Positions 6,519 to 13,456 of a stretch of 15,090 nt of DNA are shown piece by piece. Location of the stretch: contig CAJTMU010000052.1 of assembly GCA_910577365.1 (NCBI GenBank), positions 1 to 15,090 on the forward strand, read 5' to 3'. Numbering within the stretch: position 1 is the stretch's first letter; each line of letters starts with the position of its first letter. The stretch is from an uncultured Oscillospiraceae bacterium (GTDB taxonomy: Bacteria > Bacillota > Clostridia > Oscillospirales > Ruminococcaceae). A model generated the notes under the pieces. It was not told where the DNA came from. It saw nothing but the letters and a program-made list of their open reading frames with translations, and made no database searches. The translations under genes were made by a program, and so were the position numbers.

Positions 6519-7349
6519 TTATTTTAAATAGAACTTATAATCTTTATTAACCAATGTATAATCACTTAATTTTAACGTAGATAATTTACCATTATTCGCA
6601 AAAAATCTAGCAAAATTCATAATCGAATGATATTCAATTGCTCTCAAAAGAGGGTGAAACTTAGGATGCACGATTTCATATCTAAATTTATTCCAATTAG
6701 GAATTTCAGATCTATTACATTTGACTCTATCGCCTAATCTTATTGCACTTCCAATATATAACTGTTTGTTTTCCTCATCAACTAAATAATATACAACATG
6801 ATTTTGTTCTTCATGCTTATATAATTCATTCACATCAAGCCAACCTGTTGATTTTGTTATTATATCTTGCTTATGTTTATCATCACTAAGCCAACCAAAT
6901 ACATTTTCTTCTACTAACCTTTTGAATGTATGATCATAAGGAGTCTCAATTTTAATAAATGTTTCTAACTCAATCGTTCCAATGCTAAGAGGCTTAAATA
7001 TAATTACTTCTTGAGAACCGCCTAAAAGGTTTGTAATATAATATTTTTTTTGCTCCTTTGCCGCAAAGTTCTGACTTTCAATTGCAAAATAACTTTGTAT
7101 AAATTCTTGCTTTAAAGAAGACAAAAGTTTTCTGTTGTTATCCCATCTAATCTGATGCACATCTCCCTTTTTTCTATCTACGTGAGCTAGGCGTGCACTA
7201 TACTCTTTTTTCTTCCATATTATCGTAATGTCTCGGCTTGTACTTAATTCTACTGGATTTTCATATGTAAAATATTGTACGTAATCTTTTGGAATTGTGA
7301 TACCATATTTAAAAAATGATTTATCTATTTTTTTATAATAATCTTTCAT
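6519..7349 (-). CDS. GIY-YIG domain protein with unknown N-terminal domain, possible restriction or defence nuclease
   Basis: 276 residues, strikingly AT-rich compared with its neighbours. The C-terminal part carries a GIY-YIG nuclease-like core: VVYYLVD (185-191, catalytic Tyr in the GIY strand), LYIGSAIRLGDRV (197-209, YIG strand followed by the helix with Arg204 and Arg208), W219 with KFRYEIV, Glu239 in AIEYH (metal-binding Glu), and Asn253/Asn254 in NNG. The N-terminal 100 residues (YSARLAHVDRKKGDVHQIRW at 50-69) resemble no domain I can name with certainty; the basic, beta-rich look suggests DNA recognition, as in two-domain restriction enzymes. No modification methylase lies next to it. 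The ATG has only a weak Shine-Dalgarno sequence (AAGG). It is flanked by two copies of a 100-bp repeat and lies beside a tRNA pair, consistent with horizontal acquisition. Nuclease fold likely; role inferred. Confidence 0.65.
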   Translation of the reverse strand: MKDYYKKIDKSFFKYGITIPKDYVQYFTYENPVELSTSRDITIIWKKKEYSARLAHVDRKKGDVHQIRWDNNRKLLSSLKQEFIQSYFAIESQNFAAKEQKKYYITNLLGGSQEVIIFKPLSIGTIELETFIKIETPYDHTFKRLVEENVFGWLSDDKHKQDIITKSTGWLDVNELYKHEEQNHVVYYLVDEENKQLYIGSAIRLGDRVKCNRSEIPNWNKFRYEIVHPKFHPLLRAIEYHSIMNFARFFANNGKLSTLKLSDYTLVNKDYKFYLK

Positions 7350-7413
7350 ATTATATAGCCTTGTCTCTCATAATTTAGCAACAATTAATTTATTTTTGCA
7401 GAAGTGGCGTCTT

Positions 7414-7515
7414 GCTGGTTGAACCTGTTAAATTTTAACAGCAGACATCTAATTTTATGCTCAATCCAAACCCTTGAGCGAAAACATAAATCCTCGCATC
7501 ATGGGTTCGACCAGC
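7414..7515. repeat. Copy 2 of the roughly 100-bp interspersed repeat, between the GIY-YIG gene and tRNA-Ala
   Basis: It ends eight bases from the 3' CCA of tRNA-Ala. The terminal inverted repeats are nearly perfect (GCTGGTTGAACC at 7414-7425 against GGTTCGACCAGC at 7504-7515, 11 of 12 pairing). An internal GCTCAA/TTGAGC hairpin is absent from copy 1. If transcribed from the tRNA-Ala promoter it would sit directly downstream of the tRNA as a structured trailer. Confidence 0.7.
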
Positions 7516-7523
7516 GAAAATTT

Positions 7524-7599
7524 TGGTGGAGCATACGGGATTCGAACCCGTGACCCCCACACTGCCAGTGTGATGCGCTCCCAACTGCGCTAATGCCCC
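7524..7599 (-). tRNA. tRNA-Ala, anticodon GGC
   Basis: 76 nt including an encoded CCA. All arms fold: acceptor GGGGCAT/ATGCTCC with the G3:U70 pair that identifies alanine tRNAs, D arm GCGC/GCGC, anticodon loop CTGGCAG on a TCACA/TGTGG stem giving anticodon GGC (codon GCC/GCU), and T arm ACGGG-TTCGAAT-CCCGT. It lies downstream of tRNA-fMet, but a 13-bp hairpin separates the two, so it may have its own promoter. Confidence 0.97.
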
Positions 7600-7698
7600 A
7601 TATTCGGATTTTTGAGCAAAAAGCAATAATCTTAGCCTGAACCTTTTGCATATAGAAAATTTTATAATTGTGATTAACATATAGAATGTTTTTTAATA

Positions 7699-7733
7699 AA
7701 ATCGGGAAAGGACAAAACAGCCTTTCCCGATTT
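7699..7733 (-). terminator. Intrinsic terminator after tRNA-fMet
   Basis: 13-bp perfect stem AAATCGGGAAAGG/CCTTTCCCGATTT with a 9-nt loop, 17 bp after the tRNA-fMet CCA on the minus strand. The U-tract is modest (TTTTATT after the stem). It is placed as expected for ending the tRNA transcript. Confidence 0.7.
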
Positions 7734-7750
7734 GAAAACCGCATACACGG

Positions 7751-7827
<77 letters not shown>

Positions 7828-7861
7828 ATATCTCACATTCATTATTTCCGAATGCTTTACT

Positions 7862-7890
7862 ATTATACCACATTGTTTGAGAATTGTCAA
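7862..7890 (-). promoter_or_regulatory. Consensus promoter for tRNA-fMet
   Basis: On the minus strand TTGACA (7885-7890), 17-bp spacer, TATAAT (7862-7867) preceded by TGG, an extended -10. All twelve hexamer bases match consensus; the tRNA 5' end lies about 35 bp downstream. This strength is normal for stable RNA genes. Confidence 0.88.
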
Positions 7891-7934
7891 CCCCTTTTTG
7901 AAAAAATAAGAAATTTTTTCAAAAAAGATATTAA

Positions 7935-7961
7935 TGTGCGGAGTGTTGAGCGCTCCGCACA
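7935..7961 (-). terminator. Terminator at the end of the dnaD-pfk operon
   Basis: 9-bp GC-rich stem TGTGCGGAG/CTCCGCACA with a 9-nt loop, starting ten bases past the stop of the PPi-type phosphofructokinase gene. The minus strand continues ATTAATATCTTTTTTG, so the T-run is about ten bases beyond the stem rather than adjacent. Confidence 0.6.
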
Positions 7962-7970
7962 GCATAAAGG

Positions 7971-9182
7971 CTATTGATTAAGCCGAAAATGAACAGGAAT
8001 ACCGTTGCGGTATTCTATTTCAGGCTCTCCCTGAATAAGGGGCAAGAAGTAGTTAAGCGCGTCAATGGTTACGTTGTTGCCCTCGGTGTTTATCCATTCG
8101 CGGGGAAATTTCTTTTCTCGGTTCGCTATTTTATTAATGTCCGCGGTGACTATTTCCACGCGGTAGGGATTGTTGCTGATACGCTTAAACGTCATCATAA
8201 CGCCGCTTTTTTTCTCGGTAAGCGCCGCGGATATGGCGGCTCTGCCGATACGCTCCGCCTCTTCAATGTCCGTAAGTGAGGCTATGTGGGAACTGCACCG
8301 CTGCATGACATTAAGCTCTATCGAGCGTACCTTGCAGCCTATATGTTCCGAGGTGTATTTTTCAAGATATTTTCCGATACCCGAAAGGTATTTGTGCCCG
8401 AAAGCATCGGTAAGCTCCGAGGAAAAGCCGCCAGTTTCGCACCTTATACCCTCGGAGACCGCTACAATCACTGCCTTGTACCGCAGCTGTGCCTGCCTCA
8501 CGTCTTCAAGATATTTTTCCGGCGAAAAGTCGCTCTCGGGTAGATATATCATATGCGGAGCCGGCTCACCGTTCGCCCTCAGTACGCAGGAGGAAGCAGC
8601 CAGCCAGCCCGCGTCGCGCCCCATTATCTCCACTATTGTAACCGAGGGTATGGAATAGACCCTGCTGTCGCGTATTATCTCCTGCAAAGAGGTTGCGACA
8701 TATTTCGCCGCCGAACCGAAGCCGGGGGTGTGGTCGGTTTCGGTAACGTCGTTGTCAATAGTCTTGGGTACTCCCACGACTCTGATATCCACGCCTTTTG
8801 CCTTGAAGTACCTGTCCAGTTTCATTACCGTATCCATACTGTCGTTGCCGCCTATATAGAAAAAGGCCTTGATATTGTGACGTTTGAAGGTATCCAGTAT
8901 TTTACGGTAGTTTTCTTCGTCCTCTTCAAAATCCTTTAGCTTGAAACGGCAGCTTCCGAGAATTGTAGACGGGGTTTTCATAAGAAGCTGTTTGTCCCTC
9001 TCGTCCATTATTATGCTGCGAAGATTGAGCAGCTTGTTGTGAATTATCCCCTCTATCCCGTTTTCTGAGCCGAATATCTCGTCAACTTCGTGATAAGCCT
9101 CCGCTCCTGAAAATACACCCGCCAATGAGGCATTGATGGCGGCGGTGGGACCGCCCGATTGTGCTACCGCAATATTAAACAT
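7971..9182 (-). CDS. pfp: Pyrophosphate-type 6-phosphofructokinase
   Basis: 403 residues, PFKA superfamily. It should interconvert fructose 6-phosphate and fructose 1,6-bisphosphate in glycolysis using pyrophosphate, which makes the step reversible. Key sites: donor loop AQSGGPTAAIN (7-17), GGNDSMDT (111-118) with Asp114 at the position that is Gly104 in E. coli PfkA, and PKTIDND (139-145) with Lys140 at the position of Gly124 and catalytic Asp143. The Asp/Lys pair is the recognised mark of PPi-dependent enzymes because it blocks the ATP pocket. MGRDAGW (187-193) is the sugar-phosphate segment. AAGGAAAAGG precedes the ATG. Last gene before the terminator, 94 bp after the DUF5713-like gene. 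Confidence 0.92.
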   Translation of the reverse strand: MFNIAVAQSGGPTAAINASLAGVFSGAEAYHEVDEIFGSENGIEGIIHNKLLNLRSIIMDERDKQLLMKTPSTILGSCRFKLKDFEEDEENYRKILDTFKRHNIKAFFYIGGNDSMDTVMKLDRYFKAKGVDIRVVGVPKTIDNDVTETDHTPGFGSAAKYVATSLQEIIRDSRVYSIPSVTIVEIMGRDAGWLAASSCVLRANGEPAPHMIYLPESDFSPEKYLEDVRQAQLRYKAVIVAVSEGIRCETGGFSSELTDAFGHKYLSGIGKYLEKYTSEHIGCKVRSIELNVMQRCSSHIASLTDIEEAERIGRAAISAALTEKKSGVMMTFKRISNNPYRVEIVTADINKIANREKKFPREWINTEGNNVTIDALNYFLPLIQGEPEIEYRNGIPVHFRLNQ

Positions 9183-9251
9183 ATCTTTTCCTTTTCCTTA
9201 TATTTTTCTGACCGTAAAATACGTCCGCGCATTAGCGTTATAGCGTACTTG

Positions 9252-9267
9252 GCGGGTATATTCCCGC
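9252..9267. repeat. Small GC stem-loop between the DUF5713-like and pfp genes
   Basis: GCGGG/CCCGC around a 6-nt loop, ten bases after the small gene's stop. No T-run follows on the minus strand; T-rich sequence follows only on the plus strand, where there is no gene. It may act as an mRNA-stabilising or partial termination structure. Confidence 0.35.
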
Positions 9268-9276
9268 ATTTTGTTT

Positions 9277-9603
9277 CTACCAGTCCCTCTCTCCTATAGC
9301 GGTTTCGACGTCAATGTCGATATCAAACCATTTAAGAATATATTCAACTGTTTCACCTATGCTGTCCCGTGAGACAGTTTCTATTTCACTGTCATTATCT
9401 TCAAATTCCTCCTGCAAATCGTTTATTGCAAGCGTCATTTTATCCAGTTGTTCCTGAATGATATTTTTCTCGGTTTCGCCGCTTTCCAGCAAATTGATAA
9501 CGTGACAGATCAGCTTTTTTACTTTATCCACAAGAAAATCGGGAAAGTATCCATCGCTATACATTTCCTCCAGCAGGATATAGTTTTCGTCAAACCTTTT
9601 CAT
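9277..9603 (-). CDS. DUF5713-like small protein
   Basis: 108 residues, acidic and cytosolic, with no signal peptide or membrane segment. It fits my recollection of DUF5713: an opening NYILLEEMYSDGYFPDFLVDK (residues 6-26, aromatic MY.D.YFP block), a central helical pair, the acidic EEFEDNDSEIETVSRDSIGE (85-104 region in family alignments; here about 65-84), and a terminal ERDW. GGAGG stands before the ATG. It lies between the two phosphofructokinase genes in the same direction with gaps of 57 and 94 bp, so cotranscription is likely. The family has no known function; whether the PFK context is meaningful or accidental cannot be told here. Confidence 0.75.
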   Translation of the reverse strand: MKRFDENYILLEEMYSDGYFPDFLVDKVKKLICHVINLLESGETEKNIIQEQLDKMTLAINDLQEEFEDNDSEIETVSRDSIGETVEYILKWFDIDIDVETAIGERDW

Positions 9604-9622
9604 AATTCCTCCATTACAAAGA

Positions 9623-9646
9623 GGGGAACGCTAAAGGCTGTTCCCC
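9623..9646. repeat. Intercistronic stem-loop after the first phosphofructokinase gene
   Basis: 7-bp stem GGGGAAC/GTTCCCC with a 10-nt loop, 14 bp past the pfkA stop. The sequence after it on the minus strand (TCTTTGTAATGG) is not a proper U-run, so it is more likely a partial attenuator or 3'-protecting hairpin that sets different levels of upstream and downstream genes. Confidence 0.45.
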
Positions 9647-9660
9647 CGTTTGCGTTATAT

Positions 9661-10746
9661 TCAATCACCGAAGGAAATTCCGATATCCTTAGCTGTTTTT
9701 ACCATCTTGCAGTCCTCGGGGACGAATTTGGTTTTCATAGCCACATCACCCAGCGGATTTTCAGTAATCTTCCCGTCAACCATAGCTACGGTATACCCGA
9801 ATTTTTCCTTTTTGAGAAGCTGCGCTGCGTGAGCACCGAATTGTGTCGCGAGAACTCTGTCGTAAGCCGAGGGGCTTCCGCCGCGCAGGATATGCCCGGG
9901 AACGACTGTTCTTGTCTCAAGTCCCGTTTTTATCTGTATTTCCTTGGCGATACGGGCTGTCGCAGTGGTTTCGCCGCGGTCTGCGCGGAGCTTTGCGCGC
10001 TCCTTTTTCTTAAGCTTTGCCTCTTCAACGTCGTAGCAGCCTTCTGCTATGGCGAGAATTGAGAATGCCTTGCCGGCGTCGGCGCGGCGCATACAAGCCT
10101 GCGCCACTTTGTCAATGTCGTAAGGTATTTCGGGCAGCAGAATGATGTCCGCGCCGCCCGCCAGCCCGCTGTACAGCGTGAGCCAACCCGCCTTGTTGCC
10201 CATTATCTCTATGCACATAATGCGGCTGTGTGAGTTCGCCGTGGTGTGAATGCGGTCTATTACCTCAGTGCCAATGTCCACCGCGGTGTGGAAGCCGAAA
10301 GTAACGTCCGTGCCGAAGATATCATTGTCGATGGTCTTGGGCAGACCGATAACGTTCAGTCCCTCTTCGGAAAGCATATTGGCGGTCTTGTGAGTGCCGT
10401 TGCCGCCGAGCGTGAACAGGCAGTCCAGCTTAAGCTCTTTGTAGGTCTGCTTCATTTCCTTTACCTTGTCCACCTTATCGTCCTCAATTATCTGCATCAT
10501 CTTGAACGGGGTGCGCTTTGTGCCGAGGATTGTACCACCCGTAGTCAGTATACCGGAGAAATCCGAGGGCTGCATTTCCTTGTAAGCCCCGTGGATAAGC
10601 CCGTGGTATCCGTCATGTATGCCCACTATCTCCACCTTGTCCTCGCCAAAGCATTCATATGTGGCTTTGGCAACGCCGCGGATAGTGGCGTTCAGCCCGG
10701 GGCAGTCGCCGCCGCTGGTAAGGATTCCGATTCTTAATTTTCCCAT
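9661..10746 (-). CDS. pfkA: 6-phosphofructokinase, mixed donor-site signature
   Basis: 361 residues, PFKA superfamily, glycolytic phosphorylation of fructose 6-phosphate. Motifs: TSGGDCPGLNA (10-20), LGTKRTP (74-80), GGNGTHKTA (114-122), PKTIDND (136-142, catalytic Asp140), SHSRIMCIEIMG (172-183), and LRGGSPSAYDR near the C-terminus. Donor-site residues are Gly117 (as in ATP enzymes) with Lys137 (as in PPi enzymes), the combination of the mixed-type group; such enzymes are mostly reported as ATP-users, but this cannot be settled by eye. MGN at 182-184 replaces the usual MGR. It starts 20 bp after the helicase-loader gene, with GGAGG before the ATG, hence the same operon. Confidence 0.9.
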   Translation of the reverse strand: MGKLRIGILTSGGDCPGLNATIRGVAKATYECFGEDKVEIVGIHDGYHGLIHGAYKEMQPSDFSGILTTGGTILGTKRTPFKMMQIIEDDKVDKVKEMKQTYKELKLDCLFTLGGNGTHKTANMLSEEGLNVIGLPKTIDNDIFGTDVTFGFHTAVDIGTEVIDRIHTTANSHSRIMCIEIMGNKAGWLTLYSGLAGGADIILLPEIPYDIDKVAQACMRRADAGKAFSILAIAEGCYDVEEAKLKKKERAKLRADRGETTATARIAKEIQIKTGLETRTVVPGHILRGGSPSAYDRVLATQFGAHAAQLLKKEKFGYTVAMVDGKITENPLGDVAMKTKFVPEDCKMVKTAKDIGISFGD

Positions 10747-10766
10747 AGTAATATCCTCCGTAATAT

Positions 10767-11750
10767 TTAATTTTGGTTATTGATCTTTAATCTGTTGTCG
10801 CTGCCGTAAAACAGCATTTTATACATACTGAACAGCCTTGAGCATATCCTGTCGTAATATCTTTCCGGCAGCTCGCGCACCGAAAAATTTGTGCTTATTA
10901 TCATCGGAAGTCTGCGGTTAATCCTCGCGTTAATTATTTCATATATCTGCGAAAGATTGTACTCGGAACTGTTCTCCGCACCCAAATCGTCCAGCACGAG
11001 CAGGTCACAGCCTATAAGAAGCGACATTGTATCGCCGTCGGAGCGCCCGAACTGCTCGCTGTTGAGCGTTCTTAGAATTTCGGGCGTTGAGCCGTAAATG
11101 ACGCTGTATCCTCTTTCTATGACCCTATTGGCTATTGCCAGTGAAAGGTGTGTCTTCCCAAGCCCCGTCGCTCCCATCATCAGGATACCGCTTTCGCTCC
11201 CGTCAAATTTCTCCGCAAATTTAAAGCAGTAGGTAAATGCTTCAGTCATAGCGGATTTCTGACTAACAGAGGGATTATCGGGGCATGGAGCATCGGGATA
11301 TAAATTGAGGTCAAAATCATCAAACCTGCTTAAGGACATCGCCGCCTGCTCGTTCATATCCTTTGAGGCAGCCGCGTATACCAGTTTCATAAAGCAGCCG
11401 CACCACTTCCCGTCAGCACAGCCCCTGTCACGGCAGACGCGGCAGGTATATATCGGGTCAAGATAGTTTGCGGGCAGTCCGCTTTTCTCCAGAAGCGCCG
11501 TCATGTTGCGCTGAATATTCATATTTTCTCCGCGAAGCGTCTCTATAAGCTCCGTAATGTTTTTTTCGTGTGACAATATCGCGGGAGCAATTTTTGAAGC
11601 GGTCAGGGCAAGCCGTGCTTCAAGCAGTCCGTATTCGGGTACGGCACGCAGTACCTCGTCTCTGCGTTTTTCCTCCAGCTCTTTGTTGCGCTCACGCCTT
11701 TTGTCAAGCTGAAAGTGGGCGGCAGCATAATATTTTTCATTTAAACTCAT
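10767..11750 (-). CDS. DnaI/DnaC-type replicative helicase loader (AAA+ ATPase)
   Basis: 327 residues. It should load the replicative DnaB/DnaC helicase at origins or restarted forks. The N-terminal third is helical and charged; a zinc-binding cysteine cluster follows (Cys103, Cys106, Cys111, Cys117, Cys119), as in Bacillus DnaI. The AAA+ core has Walker A GATGLGKT (193-200), Walker B LLVLDDLG (250-257), sensor 1 STN (286-288) and arginine-finger candidates Arg301/Arg305 in DRICSRLF. The gap from the upstream DnaD-domain gene is 15 bp, and the Shine-Dalgarno sequence is weak, which suggests translation depends on the gene before it. Pairing of a DnaD-like gene and a loader is standard for Firmicutes primosomes. 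Confidence 0.92.
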   Translation of the reverse strand: MSLNEKYYAAAHFQLDKRRERNKELEEKRRDEVLRAVPEYGLLEARLALTASKIAPAILSHEKNITELIETLRGENMNIQRNMTALLEKSGLPANYLDPIYTCRVCRDRGCADGKWCGCFMKLVYAAASKDMNEQAAMSLSRFDDFDLNLYPDAPCPDNPSVSQKSAMTEAFTYCFKFAEKFDGSESGILMMGATGLGKTHLSLAIANRVIERGYSVIYGSTPEILRTLNSEQFGRSDGDTMSLLIGCDLLVLDDLGAENSSEYNLSQIYEIINARINRRLPMIISTNFSVRELPERYYDRICSRLFSMYKMLFYGSDNRLKINNQN

Positions 11751-11765
11751 TTTATATTACCCATT

Positions 11766-12896
11766 TTATATTTTACCCGCTCTTATCTGCGCGATAAGCT
11801 CTCCCGTATCCACTGACGATCCGCGGGAGCCGCTTGCATTGTCAGAGCGGTTATGTATCTGAGCCATAATCTCGTTTACATCAAAGCTGGACTGGGAGGG
11901 CTGACCAGACGGCTTTGCGGCTGAATGCGGTAAGCCGAAGCTCTTTTTTTGCGGATTTTTCGATTTGTATTCCTCCTGCTTTCGACGAACTCCCTCGGTG
12001 GTTGTAATTCCTTCCGCTCTCCAGCTCTCCAGTATTTTGTTCATATATGGGAACGAAAGCTTACCCGTTGAGTTTACCGTAATATCATAGGCAAGCATTA
12101 TCATATCCTCGCCGAAGTTCCATTCCTCCGACCAGGTATGTATAAATTCCTTTTGCTTGGGGGCAAAAGCACTTTTTATTTCCATGGCGGATTTCAGCCT
12201 GTCCTCAACTCCGCTGCGGCGGGTTACGAGACGTATGCGCTCTTCCGCAAGGTCAAGAGTGTTTATCTCATCCTCGCTCCAGCTTTCCGCGCATTTCTGA
12301 ATATAGGCAATGTTTGTCTTTTTTATGCGGAAGCAGTGATCAAGCAGCGTGAGGGCTACGGGGATAGGCAGCCCGTAATAGTCTATCAGCGAAGCGGTGC
12401 TTTGAAGCTCTTTCTGATTCATGGCTCGTCCGTAAATGCTCTCCGCGTTCTTGAAAAAAGCCTTGGTGTTGCTGTCGCGGTTAATTATCCTGTTGATATC
12501 GCCTGAGGTATAAAACAAGCTTCCCTCTCCAACATGCTTTGTTGTATGGACAGTTCTCTCGGGAAGAGCTTCGCTAAGCGTAATCTGCTCCGCTGGCTCT
12601 GATAAAATATCATTCGCGGCGGGAGCGGTGGGGGAGAGCGCCATGTCGGAGGTACATTCAAACCGAACGATACCACGCTGTATCCAGAAATGCGCCGCGT
12701 CCTCCAGTTCGCCCTCCAGTCTGAAGCCGAGAGCCTCTTTCAGTTCCTTTTCCGAGAAGCTTTCTCCGCCGTGCCTCAGCAAAAACAGCAGCAGCTTAAG
12801 AGAATTACCGCCGGCTATTTTTATGTATTTGTCAACAACGCTCGAAGGAACAGCGAAAACGCTGTTCCATTCACCTGCGTTCAAAGAATAGTTCAT
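11766..12896 (-). CDS. DnaD-domain primosomal protein
   Basis: 376 residues. Residues 1-80 form a winged-helix-like DnaB/DnaD N-terminal domain (KLLLFLLRHGGESFSEKEL then a strand near WIQRGIVRFE). An 80-140 linker follows. Then come two DnaD C-terminal-type modules: about 145-212, ending AYIQKCAESW (197-206), and about 230-300, ending PYMNKILESWRAEGITT (283-299), each with the aromatic-hydrophobic-Trp pattern that in DnaD/DnaB binds and remodels DNA. The tail is rich in Ser/Pro and probably disordered. GGGGTG precedes the ATG at proper spacing. It is the first gene of the operon that continues into the helicase loader. Confidence 0.88.
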   Translation of the reverse strand: MNYSLNAGEWNSVFAVPSSVVDKYIKIAGGNSLKLLLFLLRHGGESFSEKELKEALGFRLEGELEDAAHFWIQRGIVRFECTSDMALSPTAPAANDILSEPAEQITLSEALPERTVHTTKHVGEGSLFYTSGDINRIINRDSNTKAFFKNAESIYGRAMNQKELQSTASLIDYYGLPIPVALTLLDHCFRIKKTNIAYIQKCAESWSEDEINTLDLAEERIRLVTRRSGVEDRLKSAMEIKSAFAPKQKEFIHTWSEEWNFGEDMIMLAYDITVNSTGKLSFPYMNKILESWRAEGITTTEGVRRKQEEYKSKNPQKKSFGLPHSAAKPSGQPSQSSFDVNEIMAQIHNRSDNASGSRGSSVDTGELIAQIRAGKI

Positions 12897-13456
12897 TTAA
12901 ACACCCCATGGATAAATTATCGGCTGATAATTCGGCTTGTATAAATAATGACCTAAAGCGGATTTAAATAAATTTTTTTTACCGCTGCAAACAACGCTTT
13001 GTGTTGTTTGCTATTTCACCACGTAAAGACACCGTTCAATTTACAAACTGCTCTTTTGGAGCATCATTTTTGTGGTTTTGCGAAGCAAAATTGTCGATAA
13101 TCATCAGCGGAACAAAAAGGATGAGGCTTAGCTGCAACGCTAATGACAGCTATGCTGTCGTTAACGCTGTCTAAACCACAGCTTGCAAAAAATTTATGCG
13201 TGACGGTCAGTACGGCTTGGCTTTCAGCGTTTCAGAAAACATAATCTTTACGCAAATTTTTACTGCGGCACTATATCCACAAATCGGAAAAACACTTTAA
13301 TAAAACACAATTGTTTCGTTTAATCAAGACAACTCGCGGGACTGATTGTGCTGCATTTGGTTTTGATCAGCTAATCCCTAAATTTCCACATATATATTTT
13401 ACCATATTTTTTTTTATTTTTCAATAGGAAACCATTATTTTTTATGGTATTTACAT
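12897..13456. other. 560-bp gene-free, hairpin-rich region
   Basis: No coding frame is supported. Several compact stems lie in a row: 12987-12995/13003-13011 (GCAAACAAC, 9 bp), 13050-13053/13059-13062, 13076-13081/13085-13090 (TTTTGC-GAA-GCAAAA), and 13141-13150/13154-13163 (TAATGACAGC, one G-T mismatch). A T-rich block follows at 13395-13455, with a weak 5-bp stem ACCAT/ATGGT at 13431-13448 that may end the P-type ATPase transcript. The spacing suggests a remnant of mobile or repetitive DNA, or a structured RNA; I recognise no known RNA family. Confidence 0.5.
12915..12932. promoter_or_regulatory. Near-palindrome upstream of the dnaD-domain gene, possible operator
   Basis: AATTATC-GGCT-GATAATT, 7-bp arms with a 4-base centre, 19 bp ahead of the dnaD-domain start on the operon's leader side. 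It is AT-rich and short enough to arise by chance, but it sits where a repressor site or leader hairpin would be expected. No regulator is named. Confidence 0.35.

Noticed and set aside
5436..7349. Restriction-modification pair formed by the methyltransferase and the GIY-YIG protein
   Set aside because: The methyltransferase has small-molecule-type motifs and no DNA-methylase catalytic motif. It is also paired with dut, not with the nuclease gene.
6323..7599. attL/attR of an integrated element at the tRNA-Ala 3' end
   Set aside because: Copy 1 of the repeat is not accompanied by a duplicated tRNA 3' segment, and no integrase gene is present.
7435..7744. Two overlapping minus-strand frames of 81 residues each across the tRNA-Ala region
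   Set aside because: They read through tRNA-Ala itself and the flanking repeat; the peptides are translations of a structured RNA gene with no ribosome binding site.
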